From positions 1-60,905 of the forward strand of contig JBGSWL010000172.1 in assembly GCA_041752455.1 (NCBI GenBank): a stretch of 60,905 nt of DNA. Reading direction: 5' to 3'. The translations under genes and the position numbers were made by a program. The DNA is from JBGSWL01 sp041752455 (lineage in GTDB: Bacteria; Pseudomonadota; Alphaproteobacteria; Rhizobiales; Rhizobiaceae). The notes beneath the pieces were generated by a model. The model was given only the letters and a program-made list of their open reading frames with translations, was not told the origin of the DNA and made no database searches. Position 1 is the stretch's first letter. The number at the start of each line of letters is the position of its first letter. Below, piece after piece: positions 51,859 to 60,764 of the stretch.

Positions 51859-53436
51859 TCAACGGTCAGGGACCCAAGGAACAGGGGCGATTCCGGGACT
51901 GATCGTATGGAAACTGCCGGATGCAACCGGTTCCCATGGCCCTTCCGTTCCGTCGGGCCAAAGCACGCGCACCTCGGCTGTTGCTTGCCGTCCCAGCCCG
52001 AAGTGCCACCAGCCCAGTAGTCCACTGGCGTGGCCGCCTCCCAGTGTAACCTCCCGGCGTTGAAGGCCGGCTTCAGTGCGCAGTTCGATCCAGGCGTTGA
52101 TGCCGTCGCGGTTCGCACCGTCCCCGAGCAGGCGGAACGCGGCAAAGCCGGCGGTGGTGCCGGTGCCCGTGTTGCGCCACAACTCGACCGGGGTGCGGCG
52201 GTTGACGACCACCATGTCCAGCAGTCCGTCGAGGTTGAAATCAACCAGCAAGCCGCCGCGACCGAGACCTGTGCTGGCCACACCCGCTTCGCTACCCGCC
52301 TCCATGAAGGTGCCGTCCGGGCGCTGCAGCAACAGGTTGTTGGGGTCCTCGAGCGCGAAGTCGGGCATCCGGTCAACATTGCCCTTCACGATCCAGATGT
52401 CGGGCAGACCATCGTTGTTCACATCCTCGATCTGGGTGTGCCAAGCCGTCGATGGGCGTATGTCACCACCGACATGCGGGCGATGTGCCGTCACGCCGCG
52501 CGCAAAGGCGTCGTCGCGGTATTGCGGCAACGTACCGGGCGACGGGTCGGTCAGCGTCTGCAACTTGTTGTCCGCCATCGACGTCAGGACATATTCGGGA
52601 AAGCCGTCTGCGTCGAAATCGCGACTGGCAATGCCCATGCCCCAGATCCTCAGGCGCTGCCATCCTTCCTCGTCCGTCCACAGGCGGGGCGGTTGCCCGG
52701 CAGGGATGTGCCAAAGCTGTTCCTCGCCGCCTTCGTAGTATTCGCGATCGTTGGACACGCGAAGGTCTGGCGTGCCGGTGCGCGCCCAGTCGGTGAACAG
52801 CATCGCCAGCGCGCAGTGCGACGTGGTCAGTGGAATGGGGGCGGCAAAGCCGGTCGTGCCCGGACGATAGAGGCGATTTTCGGTGCACGACCCCCAAGGA
52901 AGTGCTTCCTCTGCGCGATCGATGTAGGCACCCAGCGCCAGAGTGGGCCAATCCTGCCCGTCTTCCCAGGTCGCTGCAAAGGCCGACCACCAGGCGTCTC
53001 CCCCGTCAAACGACCATTCCTCGTTTGCGCGGGCGAATTGGCAGTTGCCGAGACCGCGCATCAGCACGGTTTCTCCGATCCGCAACAAGGCGAGGTCGGT
53101 CTTTCCGTCCGCATCCACATCCAGTGGATAGGTCTGGGTCACGTTGGTCAGTTCGAGGCCGGACACCGTCTCCGCGAAGGCCAGCGGGCTGCCTTGCGTA
53201 GCCGTGTTGCGGTAGAAGCGCGCGGGGCCTGTTCCACCGGACAGCAGCAAATCGGGATAGCCGTCAGTGTTGCAATCAAAGGCCGCGGCGCCGCCACCGA
53301 CCATGTATTCCCAATCACCCGCATAGGTACCGCCAATTCCCGCACTGCCAGTCTCGTCGACATAGATCGGAATGGCGGGCTCCTTTGCCGCGGCAGGTGG
53401 CGCGATCAGTGCGAGGATGACCAGAAACCGCTTCAT
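51859..53436 (-). CDS. Secreted FG-GAP/VCBS repeat protein with ASPIC/UnbV-type C-terminus (CRTAC1-like)
   Basis: 525 residues. A signal peptide (MKRFLVILALIAPPAAA) precedes FG-GAP type repeats with calcium-binding loops: FDCNTDGYPDLLLSGG, LDVDADGKTDLALL, RDFDADGFPEYVLTS, EDVNNDGLPDIWIVKG and VDFNLDGLLDMVVVNR. The C-terminal AEVRVLWPDGTEGPW matches the ASPIC/UnbV segment of CRTAC1-like proteins. It is probably an exported beta-propeller. Its start overlaps the haloperoxidase-like stop by four bases, so the two are co-translated. Confidence 0.88.
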   Translation of the reverse strand: MKRFLVILALIAPPAAAKEPAIPIYVDETGSAGIGGTYAGDWEYMVGGGAAAFDCNTDGYPDLLLSGGTGPARFYRNTATQGSPLAFAETVSGLELTNVTQTYPLDVDADGKTDLALLRIGETVLMRGLGNCQFARANEEWSFDGGDAWWSAFAATWEDGQDWPTLALGAYIDRAEEALPWGSCTENRLYRPGTTGFAAPIPLTTSHCALAMLFTDWARTGTPDLRVSNDREYYEGGEEQLWHIPAGQPPRLWTDEEGWQRLRIWGMGIASRDFDADGFPEYVLTSMADNKLQTLTDPSPGTLPQYRDDAFARGVTAHRPHVGGDIRPSTAWHTQIEDVNNDGLPDIWIVKGNVDRMPDFALEDPNNLLLQRPDGTFMEAGSEAGVASTGLGRGGLLVDFNLDGLLDMVVVNRRTPVELWRNTGTGTTAGFAAFRLLGDGANRDGINAWIELRTEAGLQRREVTLGGGHASGLLGWWHFGLGRQATAEVRVLWPDGTEGPWEPVASGSFHTISPGIAPVPWVPDR

Positions 53437-54767
53437 GGCCGCGTCACCAGCGCATTGGTCCAGCTTGCCACGCAGCGCCCCTGCTCGAGGCCCCGGTCGA
53501 TGGCCGCCGGAAAATGGATCCCGCCGTAAAGCCGCGAGATGCCTGCCTCCTCGGCAGCTTGCCTGAAATTGGCATAGGAGCGGGCGGGCAGGCCCTCGTT
53601 TTCATGCGTGGTGTCGATGAAGGCGCGGTCCGCTCCAAAGAGCGCGGTCAGCACTTCGGCCGAAGCACCCGAGAGGGTGGAATGTCCTGACGGGTACTCC
53701 GGAAACGGCGGCGTAATCAGGATCGGTGTGAAGGTAGGGTCAATGTGGGCCCGGATGTAGGTGATCGGACGCAGCAGATCGAAGGTGAATTTGGCCTGCC
53801 AGCAGGCGATCAGGGCGTCAGCCAGACCTATTCCAACCCGCGCCAGCGTGTCCGCCCGCGTGATGGCGTCGGCATCCTGATCGTCCAGCACGATCAGCGC
53901 GATGGAGATCCAGTGACCGGGCGGGGTTGGCGAGAGCATTGGGTCGTCGGACCAGAACCGGGCAATGGCCACCTGGTCGGGCGTCAGGTTGGACGTTGCC
54001 GTCAAGACGGCCATGGCCTCGGCGAAAAAGGCGCTGTCGGGCTCTGCCGCATAAGTCGGTGGAGGCGGCAACGGGCAGGAAAGGCCGGTCGGCATCGCCA
54101 AGGGGCGGTTCTCGCCCCAGTTCGGCAAGAGTGGCGTCTGTTGCAGCCGGACGAGCGAGGTGGGCACCCAGTCGGCAGGGGAATCCGGGGCGGGCCATGT
54201 GGCCGGAAACCCCATGTTCGTGACCTCTGCCCCGCCATCACTGGCCGCCCATTCGAGGATATGGTTTGCAATCTCCTGCCCTTGGCTGCGCGACGCCGTG
54301 GCGATCCCGGGGTCAACACCCTCGACCACGCGGGCAGAAAGGCGGTCAGCCATCGCAGCCATCGCCCGCTGGCCGGCCGGGCCCGTATTGGCGAACAGCA
54401 CGGGCACCGCCACCGCCAACGCAGCGTTCACGATGACGCCGTGGTCGAGCCGTGTTCCCGCCGGGTCCGGCACCGGTGTCAGACCGTTCAACTGGCCTGC
54501 CAGTGTCCGAAGTTCAGGGTGCGCTGCCGCGGTCGCCTCCCAGACCGTGACACCAAGATAGCCAAAGGCGCGGGCTGCCACCGGTGGCGAATATGTCGGC
54601 GTGTGGCGGACGAGTTTGAGAATGATGCGGTACCAGCCGTCGATGGCAGCACGGGCGCGTGCATCGGCGTCTGCAGAAGCAGCTTCACCCGATGTTTGCG
54701 CAATGGCGGGCCACCCAAAAACCGACGCACTTATCAATGTCGCAGCACTGCGGCGCGTCACACGCAT
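53433..54767 (-). CDS. Vanadium-dependent haloperoxidase-like (PAP2 superfamily) protein
   Basis: 444 residues. A twin-arginine-like/Sec signal (MRVTRRSAATLISASVFGWPAIAQ) precedes a helical body. The vanadate/phosphate site motifs are KFTFDLLRPITYIR (Lys and Arg), FPEYPSGHSTLSGASAEVL (Ser-Gly-His) and RLYGGIHFPAAIDRG (Arg and His). This is the non-heme vanadium chloroperoxidase/bromoperoxidase and PAP2 arrangement; halide specificity is not predictable. It is coupled by overlap to the FG-GAP protein, a pairing common in marine-type bacteria. Confidence 0.9.
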   Translation of the reverse strand: MRVTRRSAATLISASVFGWPAIAQTSGEAASADADARARAAIDGWYRIILKLVRHTPTYSPPVAARAFGYLGVTVWEATAAAHPELRTLAGQLNGLTPVPDPAGTRLDHGVIVNAALAVAVPVLFANTGPAGQRAMAAMADRLSARVVEGVDPGIATASRSQGQEIANHILEWAASDGGAEVTNMGFPATWPAPDSPADWVPTSLVRLQQTPLLPNWGENRPLAMPTGLSCPLPPPPTYAAEPDSAFFAEAMAVLTATSNLTPDQVAIARFWSDDPMLSPTPPGHWISIALIVLDDQDADAITRADTLARVGIGLADALIACWQAKFTFDLLRPITYIRAHIDPTFTPILITPPFPEYPSGHSTLSGASAEVLTALFGADRAFIDTTHENEGLPARSYANFRQAAEEAGISRLYGGIHFPAAIDRGLEQGRCVASWTNALVTRP

Positions 54768-54796
54768 TCATTCCTCCACGTCCGGTCTCGCGAGGG

Positions 54797-55051
54797 GGCG
54801 CTGTCAGAGGATAACCACAGAACTGCCAGCTTCCGCCTTGCCCCTTCGTTCTTGGCCAGATTTACCTGTCGCCAAAGAGAAATCCTCTCTGCACCACCGC
54901 CAAACCTCAAAACCGGGCAAGAGGCAGGCTATCACAGCATTTTCGTCTGACAATGCCGGTCTTGAAAGTACCGAACGGGCCGATCGGGCTCACGCCCGAA
55001 CGCTTCGAGACCGCCCTCGCCTGCGCAAGCACGGGTTCCTCTGACTATGCC
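54797..55051. mobile_element. Remnants of IS6-family elements
   Basis: Three sequences like the ends of the intact element at 59944-60764 occur here: GGCGCTGTCAGAGG at 54797 (left type), TCGTCTGACAATGCC ending 54957 (right type) and CCTCTGACTATGCC ending 55051 (right type). Between 54993 and 54958 (minus) a GTG-started 12-codon frame VSPIGPFGTFKT matches the start of the intact transposase (MSTISPFRYFKT) and stops where the 54957 end abuts it. The next 60 bases to 55051 also match the untranslated end of the intact element. The region is therefore a deleted, layered IS6 relic. Confidence 0.7.
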
Positions 55052-55064
55052 CTCGCAGGTGCAC

Positions 55065-56390
55065 TCAACGTTCGCCCATGGCATCCTGAAGCGTTCTGAC
55101 AATCGGTGCAAAGAAGTAACTGATGATGCGCCGGGTGTCGGTGGTCACGTCGATGGTCGCGGTCATGCCCGGGCGCAGCAAAAACGTTTGGGAACCAGCG
55201 CGGAGCAAGGCTTCGTCTGGCTCGATGCGGACAACATAGCCCCACTGGCCTTCGCTCACCTCTGTGGAGTCGGCTGCGATATCTGACACGGCCCCGCGCA
55301 CAAAACCAAACCGTTCCGAAGGATAGGCGTCGAGGCGGATATTCGCTGGTTGGCCGATCTGCATGAACCCGATGTTCTGGTTCGAGAATATCCCTTCGAT
55401 CTCAATTTCGTCCTCTTTAGGGACGATCCGAAGTAATTCCGCTCCGGCCTCGGCAATGCCACCGACAGTGAACACGGTGAGTTTGTCGACCACGCCCGAG
55501 GCAGGAGCAACCAATCGGGCTGCTGCCACCCTAAGTTCTGAAGCGCGCTGCTCTTCGGCAAGCGTTGCCAGACGTCCGTCGATCTGCGCTCTGCGATCAA
55601 GGGCAGAGCGGCGCAGGTCTACCGTCATTCGCCGCCGCTCGGTATCAAGGGCAGCACGTTCAGCCACTTTCTGCTCAAGTTCTCGCAAGTATATGTCCCG
55701 TTCGCGCTCAAACTCTAAGAACGCCTGTTGCACATCCAGAAACGCCGAACGGCTGTTTATGCCCTGTTGCAAAAGCTGCTTGGAGGTGTGCAATCGCTCT
55801 GACTGGATATCCAAGGCGGCATTAATGCGGGCGATATTGGCGTTCGTCACGGCTTCAGACCGCCGATTTGTCTCTTCGCGCGCCGAGATCTGCGCGACGG
55901 ACGCGAGTTGATCCGCAATTTCGGCAAGCAGCAGATCGCGTTGTTCAACAGTGAAAGGATGCTCGCTCAATGCTCCGGGCACATCGAAAAGAACCTGGGC
56001 CTGCGCTTGAAGGTCATCTTTTCCTGGATCAAGTGCCAAGGTTTGCACCTTTGCTTCAAGCCGGGCCTGTTCGATCAGCAGCCTGTCCTGCTCGGCCCTG
56101 ATCGATCCGAGTTCTGACGTCGCTTCGGTCGGATCCAACTCGACCAGAATATCACCATCGGCAACCGAGACGCCGTTACGCACATGAATGGCGACGATCC
56201 TGCCAGCGAATTCAGGTTGTACGACCTGAACCCGACCAATTGGGACGACGCGCCCTTCACCCCGGGCCACAACCTCGACCTTGAACAGGAAAGACATTGC
56301 CAGAATTGCGACAAAAGCCGAGATCGTAAACAGAATCGTCGCGTGCAAGGTCGGAGACGTAATTTTCATCGGTTCCGAGAAGGCGGTCAT
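55065..56390 (-). CDS. HlyD family type I secretion membrane-fusion protein
   Basis: 441 residues. One transmembrane helix (about 18-40) is followed by the lipoyl-like lobe VARGEGRVVPIGRVQVVQPEFAGRIVAIHVRNGVSVADGDILVELDP, a long coiled-coil (about 100-290) and the C-terminal LVAPASGVVDKL and RPGMTATIDVTTDTRRIISYFFAP segments. It links the ABC exporter to an outer-membrane channel. Its ATG overlaps the ABC gene stop by four bases. It ends 14 bases from the IS6 relic. A/T content looks higher than in neighbouring chromosomal genes, suggesting transfer. Confidence 0.92.
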   Translation of the reverse strand: MTAFSEPMKITSPTLHATILFTISAFVAILAMSFLFKVEVVARGEGRVVPIGRVQVVQPEFAGRIVAIHVRNGVSVADGDILVELDPTEATSELGSIRAEQDRLLIEQARLEAKVQTLALDPGKDDLQAQAQVLFDVPGALSEHPFTVEQRDLLLAEIADQLASVAQISAREETNRRSEAVTNANIARINAALDIQSERLHTSKQLLQQGINSRSAFLDVQQAFLEFERERDIYLRELEQKVAERAALDTERRRMTVDLRRSALDRRAQIDGRLATLAEEQRASELRVAAARLVAPASGVVDKLTVFTVGGIAEAGAELLRIVPKEDEIEIEGIFSNQNIGFMQIGQPANIRLDAYPSERFGFVRGAVSDIAADSTEVSEGQWGYVVRIEPDEALLRAGSQTFLLRPGMTATIDVTTDTRRIISYFFAPIVRTLQDAMGER

Positions 56391-58057
56391 TGCAGCGCCT
56401 CGAAATCCACGACCAGATCGGGGTTCTCGAAAATGTCAGGGTTATGGGTGATGATGATCAGCGTTGCCTCCCGCTTGAGCTTTTGTAGCTCGGCAGCCAT
56501 GCGCCTTTGCGATGCGCCATCCAGTGCACTCGTCGGCTCATCAAGGATGATCAACTTCGGGCTGCGAACCAGAGACCGCGCAATGGCAATGCGCTGCCGC
56601 TGGCCGCCAGAAAGGGCCGAACCGCGCTCTCCTACATGCGTTTCAAGCCCTTGTGGCAGTTGCTCAACCAGACGATCGGCGGCAGAAATCCTGAGAGCCC
56701 GGGCGATTATCTCCTCGTTGGCCTCTGTTTCACCAAGAGTCAGGTTCTCGCGCAGTGTTCCCGAAAAAAGGTAAGGTTCTTGCGGCACATAAGTGATCCT
56801 GGTTCTGACATCGTGCGGCTCGAAATGCGCGATGTCCTCTCCGCCCAAGAGAACCACGCCCTTATCGGGAATATCTATACCAGATGCCAGTCGGCCAAAG
56901 GTTGATTTGCCAATGCCGGACGGCCCCACGACTAGTGTCAACGTATTCGGTTCGGCTCGGAAATTGAAACCACGCAAGATCGGCGCCGACGGGAGATAGG
57001 CGAAATCCACGTTGACGAACTCAAGTCTGGCTTCGATTCTGCGCGGTAACTTCGGTAGCGCGTCGAAAGGTTCCATCGGAGTATTAACCACATCGCCAAG
57101 TCGCTGACGCGAGACACGAATACTTTGCCAGCTTTCCCAAAGGCTCGAGAAATTCTCGATCGGACCCGTCACCTTTTCGGCTAGCAGATGGAACGCGATC
57201 AACTCGCCCAAGGTCATCTGCCCCGCGAACACGAACTGCGCGCCGAAATATATGACGCTGATCGTGATTGCTTTATCGACAATGAAGAGAAGCTTGTCGT
57301 TCCAGATATTCAGAAGGCCCACGCGATAACCGGCATTGAGGTTGGCGTGAAGTGTTTGATCCAGGCGATCGAGCATTTTAGCTTCCGCGCTGAGTGCTTT
57401 CACCGCTGCAATGCCGGAAATGTTTTCGACCATCTGCGTTTGGTGCGCCGCCCCGGCATCGAATTGCACCCGCAGACGACGGCGCAAGAACGGTCCAAAG
57501 CCAATGTAAATCAGGATCTGGACGGGCAGAGCCGCAAGGATAATCATTGTCAATTCGGCAGAAATCGTCAATAAAACGGCAATATAAATGAATACGAAAA
57601 TCAGATCGAGAAACACACCCGTAGTCGTGCCAACCAGGAACGCGCGGATTGTATCCGTTTCGCTGATGCGCGCGATGGTTTCACCAACCGACCACTTGCG
57701 AAAATGGCTAAACGGAAGCTTGAAAAGGTGATCAAAGATGCGGGCACCGAACTCTCGGGTGACACGATTGGCCGTCAGCATGCCGAGCAGATCGGACAAC
57801 ACCTCGAAGCCAAGCTGAAACAGGCTCACAGCGATAAAGATCGCTACGACCACAAGAAGTGACGCCTCCCGCTGAAATGGCAGGATACGGTCGATGATAA
57901 CTTGAAAAATGAAGGGCTCGACCAGACCTATCAGGCGCAGGCAGATCGCGACGAAGATCAGCTCGAGGTAGAGCGGTGTAAACTTCCAAAGTGTCTTGCC
58001 GAACCAGGAAAGGGGAATCTCACCGGCGTTTTCATCTTGCCGGTACGTCATGGGCAA
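56387..58057 (-). CDS. Type I secretion ABC transporter, permease-ATPase fusion (HlyB/PrtD-like, no peptidase domain)
   Basis: 556 residues. About six helices (residues 30-300) precede the ATPase: Walker A GPSGIGKST (378-386), Q-loop YVPQEPYLFSGT, signature LSGGQRQRIAIAR (482-494), Walker B LIILDEPTSALD (503-514) and H-loop IITHNPD. No N-terminal C39 peptidase domain is present, so any leader would be cleaved by another enzyme, perhaps the neighbouring M16 proteins. The start lies ten bases inside the M16-like gene's stop region. Codon and base composition look less GC-rich than nearby genes. Confidence 0.93.
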   Translation of the reverse strand: MPMTYRQDENAGEIPLSWFGKTLWKFTPLYLELIFVAICLRLIGLVEPFIFQVIIDRILPFQREASLLVVVAIFIAVSLFQLGFEVLSDLLGMLTANRVTREFGARIFDHLFKLPFSHFRKWSVGETIARISETDTIRAFLVGTTTGVFLDLIFVFIYIAVLLTISAELTMIILAALPVQILIYIGFGPFLRRRLRVQFDAGAAHQTQMVENISGIAAVKALSAEAKMLDRLDQTLHANLNAGYRVGLLNIWNDKLLFIVDKAITISVIYFGAQFVFAGQMTLGELIAFHLLAEKVTGPIENFSSLWESWQSIRVSRQRLGDVVNTPMEPFDALPKLPRRIEARLEFVNVDFAYLPSAPILRGFNFRAEPNTLTLVVGPSGIGKSTFGRLASGIDIPDKGVVLLGGEDIAHFEPHDVRTRITYVPQEPYLFSGTLRENLTLGETEANEEIIARALRISAADRLVEQLPQGLETHVGERGSALSGGQRQRIAIARSLVRSPKLIILDEPTSALDGASQRRMAAELQKLKREATLIIITHNPDIFENPDLVVDFEALQ

Positions 58058-59412
58058 TTGGCGGCCTCAGCGGGCGCGCGAAAGACGCAAGCGCCAGGAA
58101 GGGCGTCTACATCAGGTGATACAGCTATCACGATGAAGTCTTCAGCTTCCGGAAAAGCGCTTGCGAGCCGATCCATCAAGGTGCGTTCGGTGATGGACTG
58201 CAACTCATCCGCCAACCGAAGTGATCTTCCCGCATCAAACCCGTCCAGCGCGTTTTGCAGCTCGGATCGAGCCTGATCGACCACGAAGTCCTGCATCCGA
58301 GTGAAATTTGCCGCCAGCGGCGCCTTGCGCGCGTCCAGGTCACCGGACGGTCCCGACTGCCGGAATGCGGCATAGACCTCGCGGACAACGCTTTCGACAT
58401 CGGCGAGCTTTCCGGTCTCGACCTCTCCGGTCAGAAACAGGACGCGATGCTCCCGCGTGTAGTTGGCTATTGCCGCGCCAAAACCATAGCTTGCGCGCAG
58501 TTCGCTTCGTACGGCTTCGAACAGGACGGACTGGTCATCGCCACCGAGCGCTTGGATCAGGATGAAATCTTCCAGCTCACTGCCCGCCTGCGTGGGTGGC
58601 AACGATGCGATGAAGGACAGCGTGGTCGTCTGCGACTTTGGAGCATGCAGGAGAATCCGTCGCGCGGTGTAATCCGGCACAGCCTCCTGCGTGACGTTTC
58701 GGGATGCTTCCGGTAATCCGGCCAGCAATGCGTCGATTGCGGCACCCGCATCCGCGGCATTGATCCCGCCCGCAACCACGATGGCTTCCGGCGTACGCGT
58801 GAAAATCTTAGCCTGCCAAGCCACGACATCTTCCCGCGTCAGATCGGCGAAGACACCAGGTTCATCCAGAGACAGCGCATTGCGCAAAGGTTGCGTGCCG
58901 AAGACCGCCCAACGGGCAGCATCAAAGCCGGCATGAGCGGGCTGCGCCTGCGTCTCAGCCATGTTCGCGGCAATTCCCTCGCGGATCCGGTCAAACCACC
59001 CCTGCTCAAGCGTCGGTGCCCGCAGATGCGCATTTGCAATTGCGATGGTCTCGTCCATATGGCCGCGTTCGAAGGTCAGCTCGCCGATCACATGGTCATT
59101 GACCGCGACGTAGATATTCCCCTCGGAGTTCATGTCGGCAAATCGCTCACCCACATCCCCGGCCTGATAACCCTCCGCGCCTCCGGCAAGGATGAGCTGC
59201 GTGCCGACCACCGGCGCCGCCTTGTTCGTCTCGGGGCGGTAGGCCCAATCGGTCGGCCAGGCGATGTGGATGGTAACGTCTTCATGCTCAGGCATGTGCA
59301 GAAGCGTATAAGCGACGCCGCCGGCTGTGGTCTCGACGCTGGCGGTGGGGCCGTCCCCTTTACAGGCGGCGAGTGCGAAGAGCGTGGCAATCACGAGCAG
59401 GATACGGGTCAT
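58048..59412 (-). CDS. M16 peptidase-like lipoprotein, lacking the zinc motif
   Basis: 454 residues. A lipoprotein signal MTRILLVIATLFALAAC places Cys17 after LAA. The body follows the M16 two-domain fold: IHIAWPTDWAYRPE, the middle TFERGHMDETIAIANAHLRAP, LTREDVVAWQAKIFTR and ILLHAPKSQTTTLSF, ILIQALGGDDQSVLFEAVRSELRASYGFGAAI. At the place of the canonical HxxEH the sequence reads GTQLILAGG, so it is probably the non-catalytic partner of a pair, the second being the truncated gene just upstream. The ATG overlaps that gene's stop (ATGA). Confidence 0.8.
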   Translation of the reverse strand: MTRILLVIATLFALAACKGDGPTASVETTAGGVAYTLLHMPEHEDVTIHIAWPTDWAYRPETNKAAPVVGTQLILAGGAEGYQAGDVGERFADMNSEGNIYVAVNDHVIGELTFERGHMDETIAIANAHLRAPTLEQGWFDRIREGIAANMAETQAQPAHAGFDAARWAVFGTQPLRNALSLDEPGVFADLTREDVVAWQAKIFTRTPEAIVVAGGINAADAGAAIDALLAGLPEASRNVTQEAVPDYTARRILLHAPKSQTTTLSFIASLPPTQAGSELEDFILIQALGGDDQSVLFEAVRSELRASYGFGAAIANYTREHRVLFLTGEVETGKLADVESVVREVYAAFRQSGPSGDLDARKAPLAANFTRMQDFVVDQARSELQNALDGFDAGRSLRLADELQSITERTLMDRLASAFPEAEDFIVIAVSPDVDALPGACVFRAPAEAANCP

Positions 59413-59943
59413 TCGAAGATGTCCTCAGGGCCGATGAAGGCGATAGCGGTGCGGCCCTCCCCGGCAAGTTGGCGCAAGAGCGCGTTGGTGGTTTCAAGCG
59501 AGAAGCCCCGATGCAGACGCTTCACTTCGCGTTTCGACAGGGGCTCTCGCAGGTTGGAAACGCGGTCGAGAACGTAGTCCGCCATCCAACGGGCGGTCTC
59601 ATCCTCATCGTTCCAGTCGGGCCAGTAGCCGTCAAAGCGGTCCAGAACACGGGAATAGGTGACCTCGGGGATGCCGCCCGTTACGATCTCAGACAGCGTT
59701 GCCTCGAAGGCGTACTGAAGCTCTGTCAGTGAAACGCCAGTGTCGGGAGCGGCGGTAAAGCTGATTTCGATATTGTCCTCGTCGATGGGCCAGATCTGCA
59801 CGTCAAAACTGCGGGCAATGGCTGCGTCGAAGCGCAGCGGCCCGGCAAGGCCGCCCGGCAGATTTGCGTCGAGGATATCGCGCAAGAGTGCCGTCTGCGC
59901 CTCAAGCAAGTCGAACTGCACCGCCCCAGGCAACGCAACCACG
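59409..59943 (-). pseudogene. M16 peptidase-like protein, N-terminus lost to IS6 insertion
   Basis: About 178 codons remain, from just inside the IS junction to the stop at 59409-59411. The frame reads into the IS element (to 60020), but those first residues (MASAFFGLSKR...) are encoded by the IS left end. What remains resembles the C-terminal domain of an M16 peptidase: SFTAAPDTGVSLTELQYAFEATLSEI and DYVLDRVSNLREPLSK. The catalytic N-terminal half, where HxxEH would be, is absent. The stop overlaps the next gene by four bases. Confidence 0.75.
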
Positions 59944-59955
59944 GGTGCTGTCAGA
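59944..59955 (+). repeat. IS6 left terminal inverted repeat
   Basis: GGTGCTGTCAGA. It differs from the right terminus at two positions (TG for CA). Similar ends recur at 54797 and, in right-end orientation, at 54957 and 55051. Confidence 0.75.
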
Positions 59956-59995
59956 CTAACTCGAACCAGTCTCTGATTGCCACTTACGCGTTTAC

Positions 59996-60706
59996 TCAGG
60001 CCGAAAAAAGCTGACGCCACTCGGCAAGAGCGGCGGCGCGATTTTCTTTGAAATTCTGACGACTGTAGAGGTGGCGTTCCTGGTTGAAGTGGTTGTGGAC
60101 CGAGCCGTGGACGGCCGCGAATTTCTGCAGACTTCGCATGCGCCGGAACCGTAGCATCGCCCTCTCCCGTCGTCGAAACGGCAGGTGGCTGTTCTCCGCC
60201 CGGTTGTTGATCCAGCGACCCTCGGTCTCGTGGGAGACCTCGGTCAGCCCAAGGTCACGTATTGCGGCGCCATAGGAGCGCAGCTTGTCAGTCACGATCT
60301 GCTCAGGGCTTCCGTATCGTCGTAGCAATTTTCGCAGCAATTTCAGTGCTGCCTTGCGGTCCCGCGTTTTCGTGACCACGGATTCCAGAACCTCTCCCTC
60401 GTGATCGACGGCGCGCCACAGATAGTGGATCTTGCCGTTGATCTTCACGTACATCTCGTCGAGGTGCCATTTCCAGCGGCTGGATCGCAGCGCCTGAATG
60501 CGCCGTCTTCTGATCTCGCCGGCAAACATAGGACCGAACCGGTTCCACCAGTAGCGGATGGTTTCATGGCTGACATCGATGCCCCGCTCGTGGAGCAGGT
60601 CCTCTACATTCCGAAGCGAGAGCGGGAACCGGACATACATCATCACCGCCAGGCGGATGATCTCGGGCGACGTCTTAAAATAGCGAAACGGACTGATCGT
60701 GCTCAT
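59996..60706 (-). CDS. IS6-family transposase
   Basis: 236 residues, complete. Helix-turn-helix-like N-terminus (RNVEDLLHERGIDVSHETIRYWWNRFG), then the DDE catalytic series: D83 in KWHLDEMYVKI, D140 in QIVTDKLRSYG and E171 in AENSHLPFRRRERAM with Arg seven residues later. It catalyses replicative cointegrate-type movement of the element. The start is at 60706 with a GTGC-rich upstream; the end of the frame lies near the left terminus. Confidence 0.95.
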   Translation of the reverse strand: MSTISPFRYFKTSPEIIRLAVMMYVRFPLSLRNVEDLLHERGIDVSHETIRYWWNRFGPMFAGEIRRRRIQALRSSRWKWHLDEMYVKINGKIHYLWRAVDHEGEVLESVVTKTRDRKAALKLLRKLLRRYGSPEQIVTDKLRSYGAAIRDLGLTEVSHETEGRWINNRAENSHLPFRRRERAMLRFRRMRSLQKFAAVHGSVHNHFNQERHLYSRQNFKENRAAALAEWRQLFSA

Positions 60707-60752
60707 GCCCGAACGCTACGAAACCGCCCTCGCCCGCTCAAGCCCGGTTTCT

Positions 60753-60764
60753 TCTGACAGTGCC
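60753..60764 (-). repeat. IS6 right terminal inverted repeat
   Basis: Reads GGCACTGTCAGA on the minus strand, and begins directly next to the recombinase codons at 60765. Confidence 0.75.

Larger units (their letters stand above)
59944..60764 (-). mobile_element. IS6-family insertion sequence, 821 bases
   Basis: Terminal inverted repeats are GGTGCTGTCAGA (left, 59944-59955) and, read on the minus strand, GGCACTGTCAGA (right, 60764-60753), 10 of 12 identical. The single gene fills the rest. The 8 bases before (CAACCACG) and after (CGCCTGAC) are not a duplication, so the element is at a rearrangement junction rather than a simple insertion. Left flank is an M16 gene, right flank a serine recombinase gene. 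Confidence 0.85.

Noticed and set aside
59262..59321. HMPEH in the M16-like lipoprotein, matching HxxEH
   Set aside because: It lies before the first core strand, about 30 residues upstream of the place where the zinc motif belongs, so it is probably chance.
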